A stretch of 5,057 nucleotides of DNA from GCA-2862585 sp963991165 (GTDB lineage: Bacteria; Bacteroidota; Bacteroidia; Flavobacteriales; UBA7312): positions 1 through 5,057 of the forward strand of contig CAXDOW010000134.1 of NCBI GenBank assembly GCA_963991165.1, written 5' to 3'. A program made the position numbers and the translations under genes. Of the stretch, positions 1 to 4,555 are shown piece by piece. Numbering within the stretch: position 1 is the first letter of the stretch; the number at the start of each line of letters is the position of its first letter. The notes beneath the pieces are model-generated. The model ran no database searches. It had not been told where the DNA came from and saw only the letters and a list, made by a program, of their open reading frames with translations.

Positions 1-1
1 A

Positions 2-796
2 CAGGCATACGACCTTTACGGAAGTGGCGAAGGCAAGCTCAGCCTGCCGTTTAAATGTTTGCTAGAATTTGACCCTGGATTTGGCCCCGCTGAAAAACAA
101 ACCACGGGCGACTGCGTATCTCACTCAACTAGAAATGCAATCGACATTACTCGAACGGTAGAAATCAAAAAGGGTGACAGAGAAAGCTTTGTGGCTCGCG
201 GTGCAACAGAAGGAATTTATCAATCAAGAGGCCACAGACAACAGGGCATGACTTGCTCTGGTGCTTCAAGATACGTTCATGAGTCTGGCGGAATCTTACT
301 CAGAAAAGATTATGGCGATGTAGATCTGTCTACTTATGATTCAGCACTTGGTGCAAGACACCGAATTCCAGACAGTGTTTACAAGACAGAAGCTAAAAAG
401 CATCAAGTTAAAACAATTTCTAATGTTAGAACTGTTGAAGAAGCTAGAGATGCACTAGCTAACGGTTACGCTCTTTCTGTGTGTTCTGGCTATGGTTTTA
501 GTTCTCGTAGAGACAGCAACGGAATCGCAAAAAGAGGTAGCGGATGGTCTCACGCAATGGCTTGGATTGCATGTGATGACACAAGAGAAAGATTAAATGA
601 AACACTCTTTCTTGTGCAAAATAGCTGGGGGGCGTGGAATGGCGGACCCAAAGTTCATGGTCAACCAGATGGTTCGTTTTGGATAAGAGAAAAAGATGCA
701 AGGGGTATGCTATCTGGAGGAGGTGCTTGGGTCTATAGCGATGTAGATGGGTTTCCCGCCAGAGAAATTAAATATACAATAGAAGAGGTTTTCTAA
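2..796 (+). CDS. Papain-like (C1-type) cysteine protease, 5' partial
   Basis: The frame is open to the left edge, so the true start lies outside the window; the first in-frame start-like codon, TTG at 59, falls just before the active site and has no good ribosome binding site, so I reject it. Counting from base 2, 264 residues are visible. The papain hallmarks are in order: oxyanion Gln33 and nucleophile Cys38 in the QTTGDCVSH motif, general-base His184 in GWSHAMAW, and Asn207 in the canonical QNSWG motif. This fits a papain-fold endopeptidase or amidase. No membrane segment or pro-region is visible in this part. The stop codon overlaps the start of the next gene by one base, so the two are translationally coupled. 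Its substrate is unknown: virion protein processing, cell wall or host-protein cleavage are all possible. GC is clearly higher in the first 120 bases than in the rest of the gene. Confidence 0.88.
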   Translation, partial: QAYDLYGSGEGKLSLPFKCLLEFDPGFGPAEKQTTGDCVSHSTRNAIDITRTVEIKKGDRESFVARGATEGIYQSRGHRQQGMTCSGASRYVHESGGILLRKDYGDVDLSTYDSALGARHRIPDSVYKTEAKKHQVKTISNVRTVEEARDALANGYALSVCSGYGFSSRRDSNGIAKRGSGWSHAMAWIACDDTRERLNETLFLVQNSWGAWNGGPKVHGQPDGSFWIREKDARGMLSGGGAWVYSDVDGFPAREIKYTIEEVF

Positions 797-1233
797 TGAC
801 TCTAACACAAAGAATAATTGTTGGTGTTGCGGTTGTTTGTGCGTTTGTTTTTTTTACAAATTCCAGAGAAAATACACCTGATGAGTTGACAAATAGTGAT
901 TCAATTGCTATAATAGATCAGGTCAGTAAAGCTTTTGACGAAGCTGAAAAAGAGATTCTCAAAGCTAAGCCGGTTGTGCCAGATACACCAGCGGGACCAC
1001 ATCCAGATCCTGAAAAGTGCATCTGTAAAGGAACTGGAAAAATAGTTCAGGGAGATGGACACATTTCAATCTGTCCTTATCATGGCAGTAAAGAAGTTGC
1101 TGAATGCGAATGTGGATGCGGCAAAGATGGTTGTGAATGTGGCAAAAGTGAAAACGCTAAGCCAGTTAAGCAACAGTCCTACTCCGCACCACAAAGAAGA
1201 GGAATTTTTGGGGGTCGCCTCTTCAAAAGTTGA
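796..1233 (+). CDS. Membrane-anchored Cys-rich zinc-ribbon-like small protein
   Basis: This 145-residue protein has an N-terminal hydrophobic segment (about residues 6-20, flanked by Arg6 and Arg24) that is either a signal anchor or an uncleaved signal peptide. An acidic helical stretch follows (about 35-58), then a Pro-rich linker (59-73). The C-terminal half is rich in cysteine: CICKGTG at 75-81, a GDGH turn at 86-89, CPYHG at 93-97, and a second cluster CECGCGKDGCECG at 104-116. CxCxGxG spacing is reminiscent of DnaJ-type zinc-binding repeats, so metal binding is likely. The tail is basic. The start is the ATG in a TAATG overlap with the protease gene, with GAGG seven bases upstream. The role is unknown; the position suggests it works with the protease or with the holin-like protein that follows. 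Being anchored at the membrane with its metal site outside or inside cannot be decided. Confidence 0.85.
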   Translation: MTLTQRIIVGVAVVCAFVFFTNSRENTPDELTNSDSIAIIDQVSKAFDEAEKEILKAKPVVPDTPAGPHPDPEKCICKGTGKIVQGDGHISICPYHGSKEVAECECGCGKDGCECGKSENAKPVKQQSYSAPQRRGIFGGRLFKS

Positions 1234-1249
1234 AAGACCTCTGGTTGTT

Positions 1250-1270
1250 AACAATAGTTTATTGTTGGAG
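1250..1270 (+). promoter_or_regulatory. Small hairpin abutting the ribosome binding site of the holin-like gene
   Basis: AACAATA (1250-1256) and TATTGTT (1260-1266) form a perfect seven-base inverted repeat with a three-base loop. It runs directly into the GGAG ribosome binding site at 1267-1270, which lies eight bases before the ATG at 1279; U1249 and G1267 could add a wobble pair. The stem has only one G-C pair, so it is weak. It could modulate translation of the holin-like gene; that is inference. Confidence 0.35.
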
Positions 1271-1278
1271 AATTAGTT

Positions 1279-1455
1279 ATGAACAAGTGGAAATCTTTGC
1301 TTACATCTAGACGTTTCTGGGTTTCAGCAATTGGTCTAGCTTCTGTAGTTTCTTCCGAAGCACTGGGTATCGACCTCAATCAAGAACAACTACTTTCTGT
1401 AGTCAGCATCGTTATTGTTTGGGTAATCGGAGATACAGTTCGAGAAACAAAGTAG
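1279..1455 (+). CDS. Holin-like small membrane protein, 58 aa
   Basis: This short gene encodes MNKWKSLLTSRRFWVSAIGL and 38 further residues. A basic, amphipathic start (residues 1-12) is followed by two hydrophobic segments (about 13-30 and 38-51) joined by a short acidic turn around GIDLNQEQ, and a charged tail DTVRETK. The SRRFW motif followed by a hydrophobic helix, and the VIGDTVRE end, resemble many small phage proteins annotated as putative holins, which make the membrane lesion that starts lysis. The ATG has GGAG eight bases upstream, and the gene is tightly spaced with its neighbours (45 bases after the previous gene, 18 before the next). No endolysin with a clear catalytic domain is visible next to it, unless the papain-like protein serves as a lysis enzyme. 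The holin call rests on topology, size and motif, not on a demonstrated family match. Confidence 0.72.
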   Translation: MNKWKSLLTSRRFWVSAIGLASVVSSEALGIDLNQEQLLSVVSIVIVWVIGDTVRETK

Positions 1456-1473
1456 CGAACAGGGGTTTGAGCT

Positions 1474-1761
1474 ATGGATATTAGTGTTACTCAGTGGATT
1501 ATAATTGGCGTTGGTGTAATTATTGCATTTCCGCCAATTGTTTCTTGGGTTGGTGGACTTTCTAAGAAAGCTCCAGAAACTCCAGACACTACGCCTGAAA
1601 CAAACGAATCACACATTCTTACAGATTTAGTTTCAAAGTGGGAATGTCTTGCTGACGCATGTCACGAGGCTGGTCTGCACGACGCATGTCAGAAACTGAA
1701 CGAGGTTTTTCCTTTGCTTATTAGTTCACGCAAAGAACAGATGGGAGTAGGAGATGAGTGA
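1474..1761 (+). CDS. Small single-pass membrane protein, unknown function
   Basis: This 95-residue protein has one strong N-terminal hydrophobic segment (about residues 7-28, ending at Gly27-Gly28-Leu) and then a Pro/Thr-rich linker (32-44). The C-terminal domain is helical: HILTDLVSKWECLADAC, then HEAGLHDACQKLNEVFPLLI. Three cysteines (58, 63, 72) lie in the helices, and the DAC element is repeated nine residues apart. I do not recognise the family with certainty. AGGGG lies about eight bases before the ATG. The last eight bases overlap the start of the next gene, so the two are probably translationally coupled. It likely sits in the host inner membrane with the neighbouring small membrane proteins, either as part of a lysis apparatus or as an accessory membrane complex; both are inference. 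Confidence 0.8.
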   Translation: MDISVTQWIIIGVGVIIAFPPIVSWVGGLSKKAPETPDTTPETNESHILTDLVSKWECLADACHEAGLHDACQKLNEVFPLLISSRKEQMGVGDE

Positions 1762-2215
1762 TCGTTTAAGAATTGTCGTTGGTTTGTTGGTAGTGGCACT
1801 GGGTTTTTTCTGGAATGATATTGCTAATATCTTTAGCTCTACCCTAGAAGAAAAGCCTATTATTGCTATCGAAAAACCAACCGATGAAATTTTAGAAAAA
1901 GTTTCAAGCCTTTCGTCGAAAGTCACCGATAAAAGTGATAAAGACAAGCTTGGAATTTTTAACCATGTTTTCTCTGGTCGAGTCAAAGACTGGAATGCGG
2001 ATGCACAACAGATCAACGATTTATATGTTGCTGCCGCAAAGAAAGTTTTTGGTTCGAGCCTGCGAGGTAAATATGATGGATATGGTGAAGGAATTCAAAG
2101 CCTCATGAGTGAAACTCTGGGCACAGAAAACCACGCCGCGACCGAAGACGAAAAGATTGAGATTGCTGAAAATTTCAGTGGGCTTGCTTATTCTTTGGTT
2201 AATTGCCATCAATAA
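1754..2215 (+). CDS. Small membrane-anchored protein, unknown function
   Basis: This 153-residue protein starts with a hydrophobic anchor (about residues 6-28, beginning IVVGLLVVALGFF), then a linker and a mostly helical domain. Visible elements are EKPTDEILEKVSSL at about 40-53, a charged segment with DKSDKDK, then a run containing FGSSLRGKYDGYGEGI at about 98-113 and a C-terminal helix ending SLVNCHQ. From memory, the sequence pattern (anchor, then a helical domain with a GKYxGxxEGI motif) resembles uncharacterised proteins in phage and planctomycete-like genomes; I cannot confirm it. The ATG overlaps the preceding gene by eight bases, with GGGAG (1743-1747) at suitable distance. It is the last gene of the first cluster: the structured repeat begins five bases after its stop. 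Confidence 0.8.
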   Translation: MSDRLRIVVGLLVVALGFFWNDIANIFSSTLEEKPIIAIEKPTDEILEKVSSLSSKVTDKSDKDKLGIFNHVFSGRVKDWNADAQQINDLYVAAAKKVFGSSLRGKYDGYGEGIQSLMSETLGTENHAATEDEKIEIAENFSGLAYSLVNCHQ

Positions 2216-2220
2216 AAATA

Positions 2221-2288
2221 GGAGGTTAATCGCTGTTCACGGCTTCATGGGTTTTTTGACCCGTTCAGAGAGTCACAGCGATGCCTCC
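2221..2288 (+). repeat. Structured RNA repeat, copy 1
   Basis: This 68-base element recurs at 4351-4416. As RNA it folds into a three-tier hairpin. The outer helix pairs GGAGG (2221-2225) with CCTCC (2284-2288), then ATCGCTGT (2229-2236) with ACAGCGAT (2275-2282), around an asymmetric UUA/G internal loop. The middle helix pairs GGCT (2241-2244) with AGTC (2271-2274). The apical helix pairs ATGGGT (2247-2252) with ACCCGT (2259-2264) around a six-base U-rich loop. The 19-base block GGAGGTTAATCGCTGTTCA and the 15-base block CACAGCGATGCCTCC are identical in both copies, including unpaired bases. It lies between the membrane-protein cluster and the block ending in the sigma factor gene. Confidence 0.88.
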
Positions 2289-2295
2289 CCTTTTT
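2221..2295 (+). terminator. Probable Rho-independent terminator formed by repeat copy 1
   Basis: The GC-rich base of the hairpin is followed by CC and a TTTTT run (2291-2295), and preceded by an A-rich stretch (2211-2220), as in intrinsic and possibly bidirectional terminators. It would end transcripts of the membrane-protein cluster. The stem is interrupted and longer than a minimal terminator. No convincing promoter is visible between here and the next gene at 2327, so partial read-through is likely. Confidence 0.6.
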
Positions 2296-2326
2296 AACTC
2301 AAAGACGTAAATTTAAGGAAAAAAGA

Positions 2327-2548
2327 ATGGATATTGTGCAAGTATTGGGTGTTGAGTTGTCTGCATCTTTAGAAAGAAATAAGCTAGAAATCAACAGTGT
2401 TTTGGCAAACCCCACAGCAGAAGGTGCTTTGACAAGACTAGAAAATGCAATCAAGAATTATGCAAATGTAAAAACACAGCTTGATGTGATCAGTTCACTA
2501 AGCCAGCAGATGCAACCACCTAGAGAGGAAAATGTAGTTGAAGACTAA
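2327..2548 (+). CDS. Small hypothetical protein, predicted helical
   Basis: This 73-residue protein opens the second gene block. It has AAGGA about eight bases before its ATG. No cysteine, membrane segment or signal peptide is present. It is predicted to be almost wholly helical: LGVELSASLERNKLEINSVL, a short turn at NPTAE, then ALTRLENAIKNYANVKTQLDVISSLSQQM with heptad-like hydrophobic spacing that could form a coiled coil, and an acidic tail. I do not recognise the family; a small structural, chaperone or adaptor role is possible. Its end overlaps the start of the next gene by 11 bases. Confidence 0.72.
   Translation: MDIVQVLGVELSASLERNKLEINSVLANPTAEGALTRLENAIKNYANVKTQLDVISSLSQQMQPPREENVVED
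2522..2529 (+). promoter_or_regulatory. Ribosome binding site that selects a TTG start
   Basis: AGAGAGGA lies nine bases (from GAGG) upstream of TTG at 2538. The nearby ATG at 2532 is in the same frame but is followed at once by TAG, and the next ATG (2589) has no comparable site, so TTG 2538 is the best start of the following gene. Confidence 0.6.
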
Positions 2549-2906
2549 AGTTACATTATTAGTAACAGAGACGAGCGGATTTACTTCCATGCAAGTAATT
2601 CCTACCGTGGCTTTTTTAGTTAAAGAGTCTGGCGAATTTGTCGATAAGTACATATCAACAAAAACAGTTCCAGACACTTTGCGACAATTACTTTTTGAAT
2701 CGTGCAACTTGAGATACGAGACCGTAGAACCAACTATCGTAGACCTCATTCATGAAGAAGGTTCTAACGAAGTTGAGGCGGTCTATTCCTGCTTAGTGTC
2801 TTACGGAATTTTAGTGCCCAAGAAGGGTTACAAAATAGTTACTATCGACAAAATAAACATCGAGGAAAAATATGCAAAATCCATCCAGTCCACACCAAGA
2901 GTCTGA
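2538..2906 (+). CDS. Hypothetical protein with TTG start, 122 aa
   Basis: I do not recognise this 122-residue protein. The N-terminal part reads as beta strands (KTKVTLLVTE, then QVIPTVAFLVKESGEFV), followed by helices in the region from YISTKTVPDTLRQLLFESC onward, and another helix-strand section DLIHEEGSNEVEAVYSCLVS then YGILVPKKGYKIVTI. That order suggests a small alpha/beta fold, soluble, without a signal or membrane segment. Two cysteines (56 and 84) are not in a metal-like pair. It starts with TTG inside the previous gene and its last 35 bases lie within the next gene, so the three are an overlapping, probably co-translated chain. If the TTG is wrong, the ATG at 2589 would shorten it by 17 residues. 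Confidence 0.68.
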   Translation: MKTKVTLLVTETSGFTSMQVIPTVAFLVKESGEFVDKYISTKTVPDTLRQLLFESCNLRYETVEPTIVDLIHEEGSNEVEAVYSCLVSYGILVPKKGYKIVTIDKINIEEKYAKSIQSTPRV

Positions 2907-3204
2907 TGCAAAATTAGAAATAAGAGTTGACAAACAGGGGTTTGTATCGTATAATTGTGATTGGGAACCTGGAGAAAGCGGACTCATTGGGATAGCCAGC
3001 ATATTTTACAAGCTAATGGTTGACGATTTATGTTGGGAAATCTTGGAAGAAATAAAGCAGCAATGTGTATTAAATGATAACGAGGATGAGTATGCAGCGA
3101 TGGCGGGCTTGCTCAATGCAAAAATTGATAAAGATGAAACGTCCTCAAAAACCACAGGTGAAAATAGTGTAGTTGTGTCACCTGATCAAGTGTTTAACAT
3201 TTAA
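2872..3204 (+). CDS. Hypothetical protein, 110 aa
   Basis: This 110-residue protein has no signal or membrane segment and no match that I recognise. A polar leader (1-15) precedes a strand-rich segment (KLEIRVDKQGFVSYNCDW), a GESGLIGIASIFYKLMV helix, and a second helix LCWEILEEIKQQCVLNDNEDEY with AAMAGLLNA. The C-terminal 25 residues are Ser/Thr/Lys-rich and probably disordered. Its start lies 35 bases inside the previous gene, with GAGGA five bases before the ATG. The overlap is long but both frames show coding-like sequence and each gene has its own ribosome binding site. It was probably made together with the neighbouring proteins, and the pattern hints that they might act as a complex, which is inference. 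Confidence 0.75.
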   Translation: MQNPSSPHQESDAKLEIRVDKQGFVSYNCDWEPGESGLIGIASIFYKLMVDDLCWEILEEIKQQCVLNDNEDEYAAMAGLLNAKIDKDETSSKTTGENSVVVSPDQVFNI

Positions 3205-3220
3205 TTAGAGGATTGTTGTA

Positions 3221-3853
3221 ATGAGTAAATCTATTATTTGGGAAAGTTGGAACGCAATAGCCGACGATTACATTGACGGAATTCACGGTGAAATTGAACA
3301 ACTTGAAGAAGATTTAAAAGATATAGGGTCTGAGGGTCTTGAGGCAATGGGGCTACCACCCATGCCTATTATATCGACCAACGAAAGTGTCATACACACT
3401 CCACTTGGGCCTTATCCTATTGACTCCATGTTTAAACCTTCAGATAGATGGGATTGTAGAATTGGAGTTACAAACTTTGACATAACTTACGCTGTAAAAG
3501 AAACACTAAAAACAACAAAAGGGGTTGAAGCTTTAAGAATACTTGGTCGATATACCTTCTTTATAGGGGTTCCAAGAACTTTTGATTTTAGAGATGTTAG
3601 AACAAGTATTGAAAAAGAATTGTGTGTTTTCACAGAAGAGGAGGTGATGACAGAAGAAACCGTCGCTACTGTAGAGATGGTGAAAGAGCAACTGAAGAAC
3701 AATAAGTACTGGTCTATTCTGGTTGCCTCAACTGGTAAGGTTGATTATATTGTGTCAGACAGGCTAGATCAAAAATATCTAGAAGGTTTGAATAAATTGG
3801 AAGAACTTAAACAAGATCTTGGTGGAATTATTTTGAGGGGTAATGATGGATAA
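3221..3853 (+). CDS. Hypothetical protein, 210 aa, upstream of the sigma factor
   Basis: This 210-residue soluble protein has GAGGA about nine bases before its ATG. The N-terminus is acidic and helical (EIEQLEEDLKDIGSEGLEAM), followed by a Pro-rich linker (45-70). The middle, about 77-135, is the best-defined part: WDCRIGVTNFDIT, a VKETLKTTKGVEALRIL helix, YTFFIGVPRTFDFRDVR and IEKEL. That strand-helix-strand-strand-helix order resembles a ferredoxin-like alpha/beta fold; this is a guess from pattern. The rest is helix, one strand (YWSILVAS) and a charged C-terminal helix. I do not recognise the family. Its stop overlaps the start of the sigma factor gene, so the two are translationally coupled; a partner or regulator of the sigma factor is possible but unproven. 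Confidence 0.82.
   Translation: MSKSIIWESWNAIADDYIDGIHGEIEQLEEDLKDIGSEGLEAMGLPPMPIISTNESVIHTPLGPYPIDSMFKPSDRWDCRIGVTNFDITYAVKETLKTTKGVEALRILGRYTFFIGVPRTFDFRDVRTSIEKELCVFTEEEVMTEETVATVEMVKEQLKNNKYWSILVASTGKVDYIVSDRLDQKYLEGLNKLEELKQDLGGIILRGNDG
3835..3840 (+). promoter_or_regulatory. Ribosome binding site deciding the sigma factor start
   Basis: GAGGGG precedes two tandem ATG codons (3843 and 3846). It is only two bases from the first but five from the second, so ATG 3846 is the likelier start. Confidence 0.55.
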
Positions 3854-4322
3854 CATTAACAAACAATTTGAAGAAAAGTGGAACAGTTCTGATGTAATCA
3901 ACATCATGAACAAGGTGGGTAATCGCTACTCTAAGAATATTGATGCGGACGAGCTTGATTCTATCAAGATGGACACCCTTTGGAGATGCGTAAAGAAGTA
4001 CGACGATAGCCGTGGGTCTAAGTTTACTAGCTATTTATATCAACAACTTTCCTACGCCCTGAAAAACAAAACAAAGAAGAAGCGAAATGAATTCAACGTT
4101 GAAAACAATTTAGAGAAACCTGACACTAAGGCTATGAGCAGAGAGTATGTTTTTGACATAGTCACAGGAATGGAAGAAGAAGAGAAACACATTCTGCACC
4201 AAAGATTTTTCAAAAACATGACCATGAAAGAAATTGGTCATGAAAACGGTTACAGCAGAGAAACAGCTAGAAGAAAGCTGAAAAATGCTGTTGAGACTTG
4301 CAAAAGTGTGTGTTTAGATTAA
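3846..4322 (+). CDS. Phage RNA polymerase sigma factor (sigma-70 family, possibly late)
   Basis: This encodes 158 residues from ATG 3846 (159 if the adjacent ATG 3843 is used, which is too close to the ribosome binding site). Numbered from 3843, residues 33-75 match sigma region 2, which binds RNA polymerase and the -10 element: DADELDSIKMDTLWRCV, then KKYDDSRGSKFTSYLYQQL, the typical YDxxRGxKFxxYL core. A basic linker KNKTKKKR follows. Residues 108-153 match a region 4 helix-turn-helix: EEEEKHILHQRFF, then MTMKEIGHENGYSRETARRK. It is compact compared with housekeeping sigma factors, lacking regions 1 and 3. T4 gp55 is the closest functional analogue, but it is known mainly for region 2-like sequence. 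It is the last gene of its block, just before a probable terminator and a TATAAATA promoter that it may read. I do not give a symbol because homology to gp55 is unverified. Confidence 0.85.
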   Translation: MDNINKQFEEKWNSSDVINIMNKVGNRYSKNIDADELDSIKMDTLWRCVKKYDDSRGSKFTSYLYQQLSYALKNKTKKKRNEFNVENNLEKPDTKAMSREYVFDIVTGMEEEEKHILHQRFFKNMTMKEIGHENGYSRETARRKLKNAVETCKSVCLD

Positions 4323-4350
4323 AGCTTCTTAATTTCAGAAAAAATAAATC

Positions 4351-4416
4351 GGAGGTTAATCGCTGTTCAAAGCGTCATGGATTTTGACCCATTCAACCCG
4401 CCACAGCGATGCCTCC
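4351..4416 (+). repeat. Structured RNA repeat, copy 2
   Basis: This 66-base copy of the element at 2221-2288 keeps the outer helix without change (GGAGG 4351-4355 with CCTCC 4412-4416; ATCGCTGT 4359-4366 with ACAGCGAT 4403-4410). In the middle helix GCG (4372-4374) pairs with CGC (4399-4401), where copy 1 has GCT with AGT: the U-A pair becomes G-C by two changes and a G-U pair becomes G-C. In the apical hairpin U4378-A4391 replaces the U-G pair of copy 1, while A4381 and C4388 form a mismatch. The loop is two bases shorter. Confidence 0.88.
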
Positions 4417-4427
4417 TTTTCTCTTTT
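4351..4427 (+). terminator. Probable Rho-independent terminator formed by repeat copy 2
   Basis: The hairpin closes with CCTCC followed by TTTT, CTC and TTTT (4417-4427), and an A-rich stretch (4339-4347) precedes it. It lies 28 bases after the sigma factor stop and ahead of the late-type promoter, so it would end the block upstream and insulate the structural gene. Confidence 0.65.
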
Positions 4428-4441
4428 AAAAATTTTTAAAA
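4424..4441 (+). repeat. AT-only perfect palindrome, 18 bp
   Basis: TTTTAAAAATTTTTAAAA is its own reverse complement. It overlaps the U-rich tail of the preceding terminator and ends 27 bases before the TATAAATA octamer. A-tracts of this kind bend DNA and can act as upstream promoter elements; the overlap with the terminator tail may also make it a bidirectional terminator tail. Function is inference. Confidence 0.6.
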
Positions 4442-4468
4442 TACGTGCATAAAATTACAATATTTGTG

Positions 4469-4476
4469 TATAAATA
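4469..4476 (+). promoter_or_regulatory. T4-type late promoter core TATAAATA
   Basis: TATAAATA followed by CT exactly matches the core of phage T4 late promoters (TATAAATA, often continued CTATT), which are read by the gp55 sigma factor without a -35 element. I see no convincing -35/-10 pair of the host type near it. Transcription would begin a few bases downstream, giving a leader of roughly 70 bases before the structural gene at 4556. One such octamer could occur by chance in a window this size; the position after a terminator, before a structural gene and next to a sigma factor gene is what supports it. Confidence 0.6.
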
Positions 4477-4542
4477 CTGGGAACAGGATCTTTCTTTTTT
4501 TTGGATAATATTGGATTAAATAATTCTTTGTTATATTGTAAA

Positions 4543-4547
4543 GGGAG
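4543..4547 (+). promoter_or_regulatory. Ribosome binding site of the structural protein gene
   Basis: GGGAG, within AAAGGGAGA, lies eight bases before the ATG at 4556. It is the strongest site in this gap and fixes the start. Confidence 0.7.
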
Positions 4548-4555
4548 ATTTTACA

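Noticed and set aside
55..72. ATG at 55 as a gene start
   Set aside because: It is out of frame with the protease and meets a stop after five codons.
59..796. Starting the protease gene at TTG 59
   Set aside because: The frame is open to the left edge and the coding sequence upstream (QAYDLYGSGEGKL) reads as protein; no suitable ribosome binding site precedes the TTG.
2221..2290. Known riboswitch (for example the glutamine riboswitch found in marine phages and cyanobacteria)
   Set aside because: The conserved core sequences I know for that class are absent, and the elements follow genes and end in U-tracts rather than controlling a downstream start.
2247..2297. Short peptide gene inside repeat copy 1, with the repeat's GGAGG as ribosome binding site
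   Set aside because: GGAGG is 21 bases away and paired in the stem, and the two-base length difference in copy 2 shifts the frame, so the peptide is not conserved.
4032..4039. Second TATAAATA octamer, on the minus strand
   Set aside because: It lies inside the sigma factor gene and points against all genes in the window; one chance occurrence is expected at this base composition.
4501..4540. Host-type -35/-10 promoter before the structural gene
   Set aside because: TTGGAT and TTATAT boxes are present but the spacing (14 bases) is too short and no better pair is visible.
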